A DNA stretch of 57,384 nt, taken from Bacteroidota bacterium. Lineage in GTDB: Bacteria > Bacteroidota > Ignavibacteria > Ignavibacteriales > Ignavibacteriaceae. The DNA lies in contig JAKBMG010000064.1 of assembly GCA_021831685.1 (NCBI GenBank), positions 1-57,384 of the forward strand. The letters run 5' to 3'. Position 1 is the first letter of the stretch; each line of letters opens with the position of its first letter. Position numbers and translations under genes: made by a program. This document shows positions 1 through 9,760 of the stretch, one piece after another. The notes below the pieces were generated by a model, which worked only from the letters and a program-made list of their open reading frames with translations, was not told the origin of the DNA and ran no database searches.

Positions 1-931
1 TTAACTTTTTTGCTGGTGCAAATGAATGATTAAGGAAAAATGATACTCCCGGTAAAAGTGTACAGACCGTTTCGGATGCCCCAATATTTTTTATATCCGT
101 TTGATTTATTACTTCGAGATGATCTATGCTAACTGCTTTGTGTTTCAAAGCCGTAGATATCCCTTGCATCGAATTAAATTGATCTGTGTGAAGTTTTACT
201 TTTAAACCCAATTCTACAGCTTTATCAAAAATCAAATCAACTTCAGCGGCAGAAAATGCGGTCTTCTCGCAAAAGGCATCGCAAAATTCCGCAAGCTTAT
301 TCCCCGCAATGTAAGGAAGCATTTTGTTAATTATTAAATTTAAGTAGTCACCGTGGTTATCCTTAAATTCATTTGGATAAGTATGTGCTCCAAGAAATGT
401 GGAGATTATTTCAATTGGATAGATTTCATTTAACCTTTTAATTACCTTTAATAATTTAATCTCATTTTCAAAGTCTAATCCGTAACCGCTTTTAATTTCC
501 AACGTAGTAATGCCCTGTGAAATAAAATATTCGATTCTAGGCCTAACAGTTTTTATTATTTCGTCAAAACTTGCCTCGCGAACCGCGATTACAGTTTTAT
601 TTATTCCACCACCGTTTGCAGCAACTTCTTCATAGGTTTTCCCGCTAATTCTATCGCGAAATTCATCGGCCCTTGAGCCACAAAATACTGTGTGAGTGTG
701 GCACTCGACTAATCCCGGTAATATTATTTTGTTTTTTAATGAAATGTTTTGATATGAAGAAAATTTTGAAAGTGATTGTGTGGGGATAAAATCTTTTATT
801 GTGGAATTCTCGACTAAGATTGAATGATCCGGGAGAAGATTAATCTGGTCTAACGATTTCCCGCGTTTGACATTTTCTCCACCTGTATCGACAGTAATAA
901 TCACAGATGGATTAGAAAAAATTTTAATCAT
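1..931 (-). CDS. hutI: Imidazolonepropionase (partial, C-terminus outside window)
   Basis: Third step of histidine degradation: hydrolyses 4-imidazolone-5-propanoate to N-formimino-glutamate, a cytosolic metal-dependent amidohydrolase. The minus-strand frame starts at ATG 931 (MIKIFSNPSV) and stays open to the window edge, giving 310 codons of a family that is usually about 400-420 aa. Visible signatures are the metal-binding CHTHTVFCGSRADEF around residues 77-91 (His78, His80), GKTYEEVAANGGGI, the FLGAHTYPNEF segment, and TVCTLLPGVSFFLN near the cut. No other hut gene is visible, so the pathway context lies outside. Identity is recognised from family motifs; the missing C-terminus cannot be judged. 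Confidence 0.93.
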   Translation of the reverse strand, partial: MIKIFSNPSVIITVDTGGENVKRGKSLDQINLLPDHSILVENSTIKDFIPTQSLSKFSSYQNISLKNKIILPGLVECHTHTVFCGSRADEFRDRISGKTYEEVAANGGGINKTVIAVREASFDEIIKTVRPRIEYFISQGITTLEIKSGYGLDFENEIKLLKVIKRLNEIYPIEIISTFLGAHTYPNEFKDNHGDYLNLIINKMLPYIAGNKLAEFCDAFCEKTAFSAAEVDLIFDKAVELGLKVKLHTDQFNSMQGISTALKHKAVSIDHLEVINQTDIKNIGASETVCTLLPGVSFFLNHSFAPAKKL

Positions 932-942
932 GTCTAAAAATC

Positions 943-1476
943 TTACTGATAAATATTTATCTTAGAACTTATCACCCTGGAATCACCATATCCCATCTGC
1001 TTTAATTGAAAGCTAAGATTTTTAGCATCTCCCATAACTCTAAAATCTCCGACTTCAACCTTGTAGAATGGAGGGTCAAAGACAATATATACATCCTGGC
1101 GATTTGTTTTTATCGCAACATCGGACTTTGTTGAGTCAGCTTCATCTAAATTATCGCTTGTGTAAACTAATATCCTGTATCCTTGAGTAGTTTTGATTAC
1201 AACTTTTGTTGATGAAGTGTCAGGTGCATTTTTATAATTATACCATACAACATTTTTCTCCGGCGAAGAAATATTTTTTGTATCTGGGAAATTTAATTTC
1301 GTTCTATAATTTGTCAGATCAAAATTTTCCTGTTCTTTAATTTTTTTTGTCTCCTTTATTGAATTTTCTTTTGAAGAGGGCTTTTGTTCATATCTTGTTG
1401 CAACCGAAGTGCCGCAAGAAGCTATTAAAAGGCTCACTATTAAAAAGCAAAATAGAAAAATAAATTTCCGGTTCAT
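943..1476 (-). CDS. Lipoprotein with SPOR-like C-terminal domain
   Basis: Probable envelope lipoprotein. I chose ATG 1476 (MNRKFIFLF) rather than the upstream ATG at 1515, because it places a normal signal peptide directly before a lipobox (LIASC). The middle is charged and low-complexity (KENSIKETKKIKEQE). The C-terminal about 80 residues (VVIKTTQGYRILVYTSDNL ... YKVEVGDFRVMGDAKNLSFQ) have the shape of a SPOR domain, which binds denuded septal peptidoglycan: a YRILV strand, then YKVEVGDF, then a helix. It lies 11 bp downstream of hutI's start on the same strand and may be co-transcribed with it. Function otherwise unknown. Confidence 0.7.
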   Translation of the reverse strand: MNRKFIFLFCFLIVSLLIASCGTSVATRYEQKPSSKENSIKETKKIKEQENFDLTNYRTKLNFPDTKNISSPEKNVVWYNYKNAPDTSSTKVVIKTTQGYRILVYTSDNLDEADSTKSDVAIKTNRQDVYIVFDPPFYKVEVGDFRVMGDAKNLSFQLKQMGYGDSRVISSKINIYQ

Positions 1477-1594
1477 TAAATCCCATCGATAAAAAATGAT
1501 ATTAATTCTATTCAAATATAAAACAAAGTGAATAATACTGAAAGCATAAAAATATTATTAAGAAAATTGTCTCGCACTATTGACGTTCTAAAAG

Positions 1595-1626
1595 GTTGTG
1601 GCGTAAGTAATTATTTCGTAAATTTG
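1595..1626 (+). promoter_or_regulatory. Predicted Bacteroidota-type promoter of glgA
   Basis: A -33-like TTG at 1596-1598 and a -7-like TAAATTTG at 1619-1626 match the Bacteroidota consensus TTTG-N19-TAnnTTTG, here with 20 nt between them. The glgA ATG follows 27 nt downstream. Pattern match only; whether this organism's housekeeping sigma uses that consensus is assumed. Confidence 0.4.
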
Positions 1627-1653
1627 CCGCAATAAAAACAAACCTTTTAGCAA

Positions 1654-3147
1654 ATGTCAGTAAAAAAACTTAAAATTTTGTTTGTTACTTCCGAAGTTGT
1701 TCCATTTATGAAAACCGGAGGTCTAGCTGATGTTTCGGCTGCTTTGCCTCAAATGTTGGCAGAAATGGGGCACGAAGTAAGAATCGTAGTCCCCAAATAC
1801 GGTGCAGTTGATACAAGAAAATTTAAAATTCATGAGGTTGTAAGGCTTAAAGATTTAACAATGAAAATTGGGGATAAGGATGTTGTTTTTTCTTTAAAAT
1901 CTTGCTTTTTACCAGGGCAGAAAATTAGAGTGCAAATTTATTTCCTTGATAACCAGGATTATTTCGGAAGTAGAAACAGCCTTTATGTTAACCCTGTTAC
2001 AGGTCTGGATTATCCAGATAATGATGAAAGATTTATCCTTCTTACTCATGCTGTTTTTGAATTAATCTCAAAATTAGGATGGATACCTGATATTATCCAT
2101 GGTAATGATTGGCAGTGCGGCTTAATACCGGCATACTTAAAAACTATTTATAAAGACAACGAAGCTTTTTCAAAGTTCAAAACATTATTTACGATACATA
2201 ATCTTGCTTACCAGGGAGAATTTCCCAAATCATCTTTTGTTAAAACCGGTTTACCCGAGGAATTAAATTCCGAAAAGGGTATTCAAATTTACGATAAAGT
2301 TAATTTTATGAAATCCGGATTGCTTTATGCCGACGTAATCAATACGGTTAGTGAAACTTATTCTAATGAAATTAGATCGGATGATGAATTAGGAGCAGGC
2401 TTAAGACAAGTCCTAGCAAAAAGGAAAAATGATCTTTACGGAATTATAAACGGTATTGATGAAAAAGTCTGGAACCCTGAAAAAGACAAACTCTTACCGA
2501 AGAAATATTCTCTAAAAAATTTTGAAGGTAAGGTTGAAAATAAAAAAGAACTTGCAGAAAAATTTGGATTTAATTTTGACGAAAACATACCGATTATCGG
2601 AGTAATTTCACGTCTCTATGAAGCAAAGGGTTATGATTTAATTAGTGAGGCATTTCCGGAATTAATGAAATTAAATATTCAAATGATTATTCTGGGAACC
2701 GGCGATAAGAAATATCATAATTTCTTTGATAAAATGAGCAAAAAATATCCAAGTAAGTTTGCATGTTACCTTGGTTTTAACGACGATCTTGCACATTTAA
2801 TAGAAGGCGGTTCAGATATCTTTCTAATGCCTTCTCGCTACGAACCTTGCGGACTAAATCAAATGTACAGCCTTGTTTATGGAACCGTCCCGGTTGTTAG
2901 AGAAACCGGCGGTCTTGCCGATACAGTCGAGCGTTTTAATGAAAAAACCGGAGAAGGTAATGGCTTTGTCTTCAAACAATATGAAGCTTCTGCACTTATA
3001 AAGGAACTCAAAAGAGCTTTAAAGTTTTATGAAGATAAAAAAATATGGATGAAGATAATCCGTAACGGCATGAAATGCGATTTTAGTTGGAATGCATCTG
3101 CAAAAAAATATATAGAACTTTATAGAAAAATTTTGAATAACGATTAA
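1654..3147 (+). CDS. glgA: Glycogen (starch) synthase
   Basis: GT-B glycosyltransferase family 5 enzyme that elongates alpha-1,4-glucan from ADP-glucose in the cytosol. The 497-aa length is normal. The ADP-glucose-binding KTGGLADV motif is at residues 20-27. The C-terminal domain carries the family's PSRYEPCGLNQMYSLVYG and the second TGGLADTV repeat. The stop overlaps the next gene's start (TAATG), so glgA and the HAD phosphatase are translationally coupled. Glycogen storage is expected. No oddities seen. Confidence 0.96.
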   Translation: MSVKKLKILFVTSEVVPFMKTGGLADVSAALPQMLAEMGHEVRIVVPKYGAVDTRKFKIHEVVRLKDLTMKIGDKDVVFSLKSCFLPGQKIRVQIYFLDNQDYFGSRNSLYVNPVTGLDYPDNDERFILLTHAVFELISKLGWIPDIIHGNDWQCGLIPAYLKTIYKDNEAFSKFKTLFTIHNLAYQGEFPKSSFVKTGLPEELNSEKGIQIYDKVNFMKSGLLYADVINTVSETYSNEIRSDDELGAGLRQVLAKRKNDLYGIINGIDEKVWNPEKDKLLPKKYSLKNFEGKVENKKELAEKFGFNFDENIPIIGVISRLYEAKGYDLISEAFPELMKLNIQMIILGTGDKKYHNFFDKMSKKYPSKFACYLGFNDDLAHLIEGGSDIFLMPSRYEPCGLNQMYSLVYGTVPVVRETGGLADTVERFNEKTGEGNGFVFKQYEASALIKELKRALKFYEDKKIWMKIIRNGMKCDFSWNASAKKYIELYRKILNND

Positions 3148-3722
3148 TGCCAAATGCTGCCATATTCTTTGATAGAGACGGTACGCTTAATGAAGATCCC
3201 GGCTATTTAGGAGATCCAAATAAAGTTAAATTATTTCCGGGTACAGGAGAATCTCTTTCTTTATTAAAGAAAAAATTTGATTTTTTGTTTATCGTTATTT
3301 CAAATCAATCCGGAATTGCAAGAGGAATTCTTACCAAAGAAATGGTTGATGCGGTAAATTCAAAAATAAATGAACTGCTTTCCGTTTACGACACAGCAAT
3401 TGATGCATTTTATTATTGCCCTTCGCATCCTGATTATAGTAGTGAAAATGATTGCTCTTGTCGAAAACCTTCGCCGGAGCTTGTCTTCAAAGCTGCAAAT
3501 GATTTTAATATAGACCTTAGCAAATCATATTTTGTCGGAGATACAGTTAGCGATATTCAGTGCGGATTAAATGCCGGCTTAAAAACAATCTTAGTAAAAA
3601 CCGGTTTCGGTACGGAAAGTTTTTCTATCTTGAAAAAGCAAAATATATTTCCGACTTTTGTTGCCGATAATATTAAAGATATATCTACTTTTATTCAAAA
3701 AGATTTTAGCGGAGATAAATAA
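3147..3722 (+). CDS. HAD-IIIA phosphatase, GmhB-like (heptose bisphosphate phosphatase type)
   Basis: HAD hydrolase of 191 aa. Motif I is FFDRDGTLNED near residue 8, followed by ISNQSGIARG. A zinc-binding loop (CPSHPDY ... CSCRKPSPE) is typical of GmhB, which dephosphorylates D-glycero-D-manno-heptose 1,7-bisphosphate for LPS core synthesis. Motif IV is FVGDTVSDIQCGLNAG. GmhB and the histidinol-phosphatase half of HisB are related, and heptose genes are not adjacent, so the substrate is inferred. Its start overlaps the glgA stop by one base. Confidence 0.8.
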   Translation: MPNAAIFFDRDGTLNEDPGYLGDPNKVKLFPGTGESLSLLKKKFDFLFIVISNQSGIARGILTKEMVDAVNSKINELLSVYDTAIDAFYYCPSHPDYSSENDCSCRKPSPELVFKAANDFNIDLSKSYFVGDTVSDIQCGLNAGLKTILVKTGFGTESFSILKKQNIFPTFVADNIKDISTFIQKDFSGDK

Positions 3723-4913
3723 TTGTCCAAAAATAAATTCCTTCTCATCATAACCGGGGTAATTTCTTTAGCTTTTTATTCTTGCAGTAATAACCCAACT
3801 CCTATCGGAGCTCAATTAGTAGGCAGTGATTTAGTTAATGTGCAAACGATAGATTCTTATGCGGATTCTTTACGTCAAACTTCATCCTATTTCAAAAGCT
3901 CGGTTAATTTATCGTCATCTTCATATCTTTTCCTTGGCAAAAAAAATAATGCTCAAGCCTCTGCATTGATTAAGTTTTATGTTTCCCTCCCCGATTCAAT
4001 AAATCAAGACTTAATTGCAAATAATGCACATGTAATCGCTTCGATTATTTCTTTACCTACTGGTTACACTTATGGAGATAGCAATGCGAGTCTTGATTTT
4101 AATGTTTATAAAATTACTAATGCGTGGACTTCAACAAGTTATACCGCTGATAATATTTCCTCCTTAATATTCGATCCTACAGATGTTAGTTCAAATAGAT
4201 TGGTGACAGATTCATTGACTACTTTTAATATTAGCAATTCCCTCTCAACTTCTTGGCTTATTGCAGCAGCAGATTCTGTTGATTCGACTATATATGGTAT
4301 TTATCTTGTTCCCACTTCCGGCTCCCAAAAAATTCTTGGTTACACTACATCTTCATCTACAACAACAACCAGTATTAGCTTGCAATTAGTAATTCAAAAA
4401 CCAGGTTCTTATACGGACACAACCACTTTTTACCCGCTGCAAGATGTTAGCGTAATTACTGGAAGCCTGCCTCCTGTTAATCATGAAGATATTGTTGTCC
4501 AAGCAGGGGTCGAGATAAATTCCAAACTTTGGTTTGATATCTCCAAGATCCCGGCAAATGCAGTTATCAATTATGCCGACTTAACTTTAACAGCTGATTC
4601 ATCAGCTCAACTTTTTGGAAGTACTTTTTATAATTCTCTTTTAGCTTCAAATCTGGCAGACAGCGCATCTGCTTTGCCTGATTCTTCTTCAACAAGTATG
4701 TACAATATAATGCTCTCTCTAAGCGGAAACCAATATGTCGGAAATGTTACCCCAATTGTGCAAAAATGGTTGTCGTCAAAAAACAACCAAGGATTATTAT
4801 TGGAGGCTGATGGAAATTTACTTGGGTTGGAATTATTTGCTCTGAAAGGAAGTAGCGCATCCAATTTGCAGTTACGCCCGCGTCTAAGAATAACTTATAC
4901 AACAAGAAAGTAG
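3723..4913 (+). CDS. Secreted lipoprotein with DNRLRE-like repeats
   Basis: Lipoprotein of 396 aa starting at TTG 3723, immediately after the previous stop. The signal peptide ends in a lipobox (FYSC), followed by NNPTPIGAQLVGSDLV, which resembles the N-terminus of DUF4270-type Bacteroidota lipoproteins. The two halves each have the pattern of beta-rich DNRLRE domains (for example LWFDISKIPANAVINYADL). It is followed 2 nt later by an outer-membrane protein, so the two probably act together at the cell surface. Substrate or role unknown. Confidence 0.6.
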   Translation: MSKNKFLLIITGVISLAFYSCSNNPTPIGAQLVGSDLVNVQTIDSYADSLRQTSSYFKSSVNLSSSSYLFLGKKNNAQASALIKFYVSLPDSINQDLIANNAHVIASIISLPTGYTYGDSNASLDFNVYKITNAWTSTSYTADNISSLIFDPTDVSSNRLVTDSLTTFNISNSLSTSWLIAAADSVDSTIYGIYLVPTSGSQKILGYTTSSSTTTTSISLQLVIQKPGSYTDTTTFYPLQDVSVITGSLPPVNHEDIVVQAGVEINSKLWFDISKIPANAVINYADLTLTADSSAQLFGSTFYNSLLASNLADSASALPDSSSTSMYNIMLSLSGNQYVGNVTPIVQKWLSSKNNQGLLLEADGNLLGLELFALKGSSASNLQLRPRLRITYTTRK

Positions 4914-4915
4914 TT

Positions 4916-6166
4916 ATGATTAAAAATTTGAAAAAGATAATTTTATTGCTTCTACTCTTATCAGTTTATGTTTTCCCTCAAAGTAGCTCAAGCTACTCAC
5001 GAATAGGAATTGGCGATTTAGTGTTTTCTTACTCTGCAAGAAGTATGGGAATGGGGCAGCTCGGAACATCTTTGGCAGTGCCTGACTTTACCGGTATTAT
5101 TAACCCTGCCGCATGGTTTAAGCTAGACAGAACCCGTTTTGAAATTGCAGTTGACGACAATAATCTCTTCTTAAGCAATAATACTCAAAGCGGAAGGCTC
5201 TCCAGCGCAATTTTTAACGGATTTACTTTAGCTTTCCCCGTCAGCGAGAAATATGGTGTTGGTGTTGCGATGGGAATTGTTCCATATTCTAGAGTAAGTT
5301 ATGATGTATTGCAAAGTTATCCTTCTCCTATTACAAACGTTTCTGATTATCAGCTTAATTATATCGGCAGCGGTGGCTTATCAAGAACTTTTATCGGATC
5401 TTCTTTTGAACTACCTTTTGGATTAGTTTTAGGTGCATCATTCGATTATTATTTTGGAGAGATTGATTACTCTTCACAGGTAAACTTTACAAATACTTCA
5501 AATACTTCTACCAATTATTTGAAAAGTTACAGACCAAACGGAACAGGTACAACCGTAGGTCTAATTACCCCGGATTTATCACCTGTATTAAAATCAAATA
5601 CAATTTCTGACTTAAGATTAGGCTTAGCTGTAAATTATATCTCCAAACTAAATGTTGATACTATCGGAACCTCAAATTCTACATTAGGCGTTGATACAAT
5701 TGGGTTCGGTTCAGCGACAATGAGTATCCCTTTAAGAATATCAGCAGGGTTAAGTATGTCGTTAAGTAAAAAGTATTTAGTTAGTCTGGATTTTCTTACT
5801 CAGCCTTGGCAAAATTATACTTATAACAATGTTAAATCACCCGAATTAAGAAATGCTTATAAAGTCAGCGCCGGATTTGAATATAGACCTTTGCTTAATC
5901 TTGGTTCCTCATTCTGGCAAGCAATTATTTGGCGCGCGGGTTTAAGCTATGAACAGACACAATATTTTGTTAATGGTACTGGAATAAATCAACTTTCTAT
6001 TTCAGGAGGATTTTCGTTTCCGTTGAGTTATCAAAATACGCTCGATGTCGGTGTTCAATATTCTAATAGAGGAACGACCAATTTCAATTTAATAAAGGAA
6101 AATTCTGTAAGAGTTGATTTCGGTTTAAGCATTGGCGAGCTTTGGTTTGTTCAATCTGCGAGATAA
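4916..6166 (+). CDS. Outer-membrane beta-barrel protein (FadL/PorV-like)
   Basis: Protein of 416 aa with a cleavable signal (IILLLLLLSVYVFPQ). It then shows RIGIGDLVFSYSARSMGMGQ and GIINPAAWFKLDRTRFE, the typical start of the FadL/UPF0164-like barrels common in Ignavibacteria. Alternating hydrophobic strands follow (RAGLSYEQTQYFVNG; LDVGVQYSNRG) and it ends in a short strand. Likely an outer-membrane porin or transport barrel. Two nucleotides separate it from the lipoprotein gene. Confidence 0.65.
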   Translation: MIKNLKKIILLLLLLSVYVFPQSSSSYSRIGIGDLVFSYSARSMGMGQLGTSLAVPDFTGIINPAAWFKLDRTRFEIAVDDNNLFLSNNTQSGRLSSAIFNGFTLAFPVSEKYGVGVAMGIVPYSRVSYDVLQSYPSPITNVSDYQLNYIGSGGLSRTFIGSSFELPFGLVLGASFDYYFGEIDYSSQVNFTNTSNTSTNYLKSYRPNGTGTTVGLITPDLSPVLKSNTISDLRLGLAVNYISKLNVDTIGTSNSTLGVDTIGFGSATMSIPLRISAGLSMSLSKKYLVSLDFLTQPWQNYTYNNVKSPELRNAYKVSAGFEYRPLLNLGSSFWQAIIWRAGLSYEQTQYFVNGTGINQLSISGGFSFPLSYQNTLDVGVQYSNRGTTNFNLIKENSVRVDFGLSIGELWFVQSAR

Positions 6167-6199
6167 TTTTTAATAAATCTTAAAAAGCGTAAAAATTTT

Positions 6200-7495
6200 A
6201 TGTATGATTATTTAAAAAACGACAAAGAAATCTTTGATGTTTTGAAGTTAGAAACAAAACGTCAACAAGAAAATTTAGAGCTAATAGCTTCAGAAAATTT
6301 TGTCAGCCCTTCGGTTTTAGAAGCAGCAGGTACAGTGCTAACAAACAAATATGCTGAAGGCTATCCTGGCAAAAGATATTATGGGGGATGCGAATTTGTC
6401 GATATGGCTGAAAATATAGCTCGCGAAAGATTAAAAAAACTTTTTAATGCGGAGTATGCAAACGTACAGCCGCATAGCGGTTCGCAGGCAAATATGGCTG
6501 TCTTAATGACGCTCTTAAAACCAGGCGATAAATTCTTAGGATTAAGTTTAGCCCATGGCGGGCACTTAACACACGGTTCTCCTGTAAATTTTTCGGGGCA
6601 GCTTTATCAGGCAATCGGATATTTGTTGAATAAGGATTCGCATCTTCTGGATTACAATCAGATTGAAGACCTTGCTAAAAAAGAAAAACCAAAACTTATT
6701 ATTACCGGTGCAAGCGCATATTCGCGTGAATGGGATTATTCTAAGTTTCGTCAAATAGCCGATTCTGTAGGTGCTTTATTAATGTGCGATATGGCTCATC
6801 CTGCAGGTTTGATTGCTAAGGGGTTTCTTAACAGTCCGCTTCCTTATTGCGATGTCGTTACTTCTACTACTCATAAAACGCTAAGAGGACCTAGGGGCGG
6901 AATTATTTTGATTGGTAAGGATAAAGAAAATCCTCTCGGAATTAAAACTCCCAAAGGGGATAGGCTAAAACTGATGTCTGAAATTTTTGATAGTATGGTG
7001 ATGCCGGGTATACAAGGCGGACCTCTTATGCATATTATTATGGCAAAGGCAGTTGCATTTGAAGAAGCGCTTCAGGATTCATTTAAGGATTATGCAGGAC
7101 AGATTATTAAAAATGCAAAAACTTTGGCCTCAAAGTTAAAAGGATATGGCTTTGAAATTATTTCCGGCGGAACAGATAATCATCTGATGCTAATCAACGT
7201 TAACAATAAAAATATTACCGGCAAAGAAGCAGAAAATTCTCTGGGCGCAGCAGGAATTACAGTTAATAAAAATATGATACCTTTTGACATACGCAGCCCA
7301 TTTGTGACAAGCGGAATAAGAGTTGGAACCCCTGCTGTTACAACAAGAGGCATGAAGGAAAAAGAGATGGAAATAATTGCTGAGTTTATAAACAAAGCAA
7401 TTAGTAATTCCGGGAATGAAAAAGTTTTGTCTGAAATTAAAGAAGATGTGAAGAATCTTTGCTTAGCATTCCCATTATACACTGAATTGAATTAA
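6200..7495 (+). CDS. glyA: Serine hydroxymethyltransferase
   Basis: PLP enzyme interconverting serine and glycine with tetrahydrofolate, the main source of one-carbon units. The 431-aa length is usual. Signatures: [30 protein letters not shown], the PLP-lysine segment [14 protein letters not shown], and [18 protein letters not shown] near the C-terminus. It precedes tatC by 14 nt, possibly in the same transcript. Confidence 0.97.
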   Translation: MYDYLKNDKEIFDVLKLETKRQQENLELIASENFVSPSVLEAAGTVLTNKYAEGYPGKRYYGGCEFVDMAENIARERLKKLFNAEYANVQPHSGSQANMAVLMTLLKPGDKFLGLSLAHGGHLTHGSPVNFSGQLYQAIGYLLNKDSHLLDYNQIEDLAKKEKPKLIITGASAYSREWDYSKFRQIADSVGALLMCDMAHPAGLIAKGFLNSPLPYCDVVTSTTHKTLRGPRGGIILIGKDKENPLGIKTPKGDRLKLMSEIFDSMVMPGIQGGPLMHIIMAKAVAFEEALQDSFKDYAGQIIKNAKTLASKLKGYGFEIISGGTDNHLMLINVNNKNITGKEAENSLGAAGITVNKNMIPFDIRSPFVTSGIRVGTPAVTTRGMKEKEMEIIAEFINKAISNSGNEKVLSEIKEDVKNLCLAFPLYTELN

Positions 7496-7509
7496 GCAAC
7501 TAATACAAA

Positions 7510-8268
7510 TTGGCAACAGAAGAGTTAACAACTTATAGTTCTTCAACTAAAAAAGAAGAAAAAGAAATGACATTCCTTGAACACATCGAGGAATTAAGGT
7601 GGAGAATTATTTATTCCTTAATCGGTGTTGGCATCGGGGCTTTAATCTGTTGGATATTTGTCGATTATTTAGTGGATGATGTTTTGCTTTTACCAGCTAG
7701 TAGAGTTGGTTTGCACCTCCAGAATTTGAAACCTTTCGGCCAACTAATGCTTTACTTTGAAGTCGCGATGGTTGGAGGATTAATATTAAGTCTACCAAAT
7801 GTTTTTTATCAGTTATGGAAATTTATCTCGCCTGCTTTACGAAAGAATGAACGAAGATATATTTCGGCGATAGTCGCGTTCTCTACACTTTGTTTCTTAC
7901 TTGGAATTGTCTTTGCATATTTTATTATGCTGCCTTATTCATTGAAATTTGTGTCGCAATTTGGTTCAAAAAACATAACCAATGATTTTGCGATTGATGA
8001 GTATATGACAATAATTCTAAGTATTATGCTCGGCGCTGGTCTTGTCTTTGAACTTCCAATGATTTCCTTCTTCTTAACAAAACTTGGTATCTTGACTCCT
8101 CAATTTATGCGTAAATACCGCAGGCATGCAATCGTAATTATTTTTATTGCAGCTGCTTTTCTTTCTCCCGGGACAGACCCGGTTTCTCAAATAATCCTTG
8201 CGGTTCCGTTGATTGTGTTGTATGAAATAAGCATTATAATTTCAAAATATTCCAGAAAAAAATCTTGA
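7510..8268 (+). CDS. tatC: Sec-independent protein translocase TatC
   Basis: Core membrane component of the twin-arginine translocase, which exports folded proteins. Starts at TTG 7510; the MTFLEHIEELRWRIIYSL segment from residue 20 is the classic TatC N-terminus. Six hydrophobic helices are visible, with FISPALRKNERRY after helix 2 and FLSPGTDPVSQIILAVPL before the last. Length 252 aa is normal. No tatA/B gene is adjacent. Its end overlaps the next gene's start by 4 nt. Confidence 0.95.
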   Translation: MATEELTTYSSSTKKEEKEMTFLEHIEELRWRIIYSLIGVGIGALICWIFVDYLVDDVLLLPASRVGLHLQNLKPFGQLMLYFEVAMVGGLILSLPNVFYQLWKFISPALRKNERRYISAIVAFSTLCFLLGIVFAYFIMLPYSLKFVSQFGSKNITNDFAIDEYMTIILSIMLGAGLVFELPMISFFLTKLGILTPQFMRKYRRHAIVIIFIAAAFLSPGTDPVSQIILAVPLIVLYEISIIISKYSRKKS

Positions 8269-9245
8269 TTATAAAAGGACTATCAGAAATTAGCCAGCCA
8301 ATAAAATCAGAGCTTGAATCTTTCGACGAACTATTTAAAGAGTCGATTCGTTCAAAAGTTGCTCTGGTTGATTTAATAGCGCGCTATATTATCCGCCAAA
8401 AGGGGAAGAAGATAAGACCGCTCCTTGTCTTGTTATCTGCAAAAGTTGTTGGTAATATTAATGAACGTACGTACCGCGGTGCTGTGTTAGTTGAGCTTCT
8501 TCACACTGCAACTTTAGTACATGACGATGTTGTAGATAATGCCGATAAAAGACGTGGCTTCTGGTCAATCAATGCAATCTTTAAAAATAAAATTGCTGTT
8601 CTGATGGGCGATTATCTTTTATCCCGAGGTCTTATGATTGCGATTGAAGGGAAGGACTATGATTTTTTAGAGGTAATGACGAGAACTGTAAAAAGAATGT
8701 CCGAAGGTGAACTGCTGCAAATTCGTAAGACCAGGAAACTTGATATCGATGAAGAAACTTATTTCAAAATAATTTCTGACAAAACTGCATCTCTTCTTGA
8801 AACTTGCTGTCAGATAGGAGCACTCAGCGGCTCAGATAACGGTAGTTATCACGAAGCAATGAAAATATTCGGTGAGTCAATCGGAATAGCTTTTCAAATT
8901 CGAGATGATATTTTAGATTACGAAGGAAATTTTAGTATCACAGGTAAACCGGTAGGCGGCGACATAAAAGAAAAAAAAATAACACTTCCATTAATTTATT
9001 CGCTTAGCAAGGTTTCAAAAAATGAAGCTTCCTCTATCAGAAAAAAAATAAAAAATGGGAATAAGAACGAAAGCGTTAAAGAAATTATTGAATTCGTTAG
9101 GCAAAATAATGGAATAAATTATGCCACCGAAATTGCCCAAAAATATTCTCTTAAAGCTAAGGAAGCATTAAAAATTCTTCCCGATTCGCAAAGTAAAATT
9201 GCTCTTGAAGCTTTAGTTGACTTTGTTATCGAACGGAAAAATTAA
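8265..9245 (+). CDS. Polyprenyl diphosphate synthase
   Basis: All-trans prenyl diphosphate synthase of 326 aa, TTG start, overlapping tatC by 4 nt. The first Asp-rich motif is LVHDDVVDNADKRRG and the second is FQIRDDILDYEG, with GKKIRPLLVLL as the isopentenyl-diphosphate-binding region. It most likely makes the octaprenyl or heptaprenyl tail of menaquinone. Chain length cannot be read reliably from sequence. Confidence 0.9.
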   Translation: MIIKGLSEISQPIKSELESFDELFKESIRSKVALVDLIARYIIRQKGKKIRPLLVLLSAKVVGNINERTYRGAVLVELLHTATLVHDDVVDNADKRRGFWSINAIFKNKIAVLMGDYLLSRGLMIAIEGKDYDFLEVMTRTVKRMSEGELLQIRKTRKLDIDEETYFKIISDKTASLLETCCQIGALSGSDNGSYHEAMKIFGESIGIAFQIRDDILDYEGNFSITGKPVGGDIKEKKITLPLIYSLSKVSKNEASSIRKKIKNGNKNESVKEIIEFVRQNNGINYATEIAQKYSLKAKEALKILPDSQSKIALEALVDFVIERKN

Positions 9246-9246
9246 A

Positions 9247-9263
9247 ACCCATCTTTTGTGGGT
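9247..9263. terminator. Weak bidirectional hairpin between convergent genes
   Basis: ACCCA and TGGGT arms (5 bp) with a 7-nt loop lie between the convergent prenyl synthase and usp genes, followed by a T-rich stretch (TATTTTTTATT) on the plus strand. Location and shape suggest a shared terminator; the stem is short. Confidence 0.4.
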
Positions 9264-9272
9264 GAATATTTT

Positions 9273-9758
9273 TTATTCTTTTCGTATCTCTTCTTTATAA
9301 TCAAAACCTTTTATCGGTTCTCTTAAAGTTAAAACAGGGCAGGGAGCTTTTCGCACAACTTTTTCGGCGGTGCTTCCGAAAAGAATATGTTCCATTCCGG
9401 TATGACCGTGAGTGGAAATTATTATTAAATCAATTTTTTCTTCTGAAGCGGTTTCAATGATTTCGATAAATGGCTTGCCGGTTTTAACAATAGTGTTTAC
9501 TTTGATTTCATGTGGGATTTCTTTTTTTGCAAGCTTTTCAAGCTCTTCAACCGCTCGTTTATCCATTTCCAAGTCTACAGATGGAATTGCGATTTGTCCC
9601 ATGCTGAAATCAGGCGGGTAAATTACCGGCTCAACTACATAAATTAAATAAAGCTCGGCTCCGAATATTTTTACAAAGTCTACGGCATACCTGAGTGAGT
9701 TTTTAGAGTAATCGGAAAAATCAATTGGTACCAAAACTTTTTCTATCTTAAGTTCCAT
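9273..9758 (-). CDS. Universal stress protein (UspA family)
   Basis: Single-domain Usp of 161 aa. The N-terminus KVLVPIDFSDYSKNSLRYAV and the ATP-binding loop STHGHTGMEHILFGSTAEKV follow the GX2GX9G(S/T) pattern, so it should bind ATP. Last gene of the minus-strand operon acd-hisA-cNMP protein-usp, separated from the upstream gene by 2 nt. Its partner, a cyclic-nucleotide sensor, suggests stress signalling; the exact function is unknown. Confidence 0.9.
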   Translation of the reverse strand: MELKIEKVLVPIDFSDYSKNSLRYAVDFVKIFGAELYLIYVVEPVIYPPDFSMGQIAIPSVDLEMDKRAVEELEKLAKKEIPHEIKVNTIVKTGKPFIEIIETASEEKIDLIIISTHGHTGMEHILFGSTAEKVVRKAPCPVLTLREPIKGFDYKEEIRKE

Positions 9759-9760
9759 TT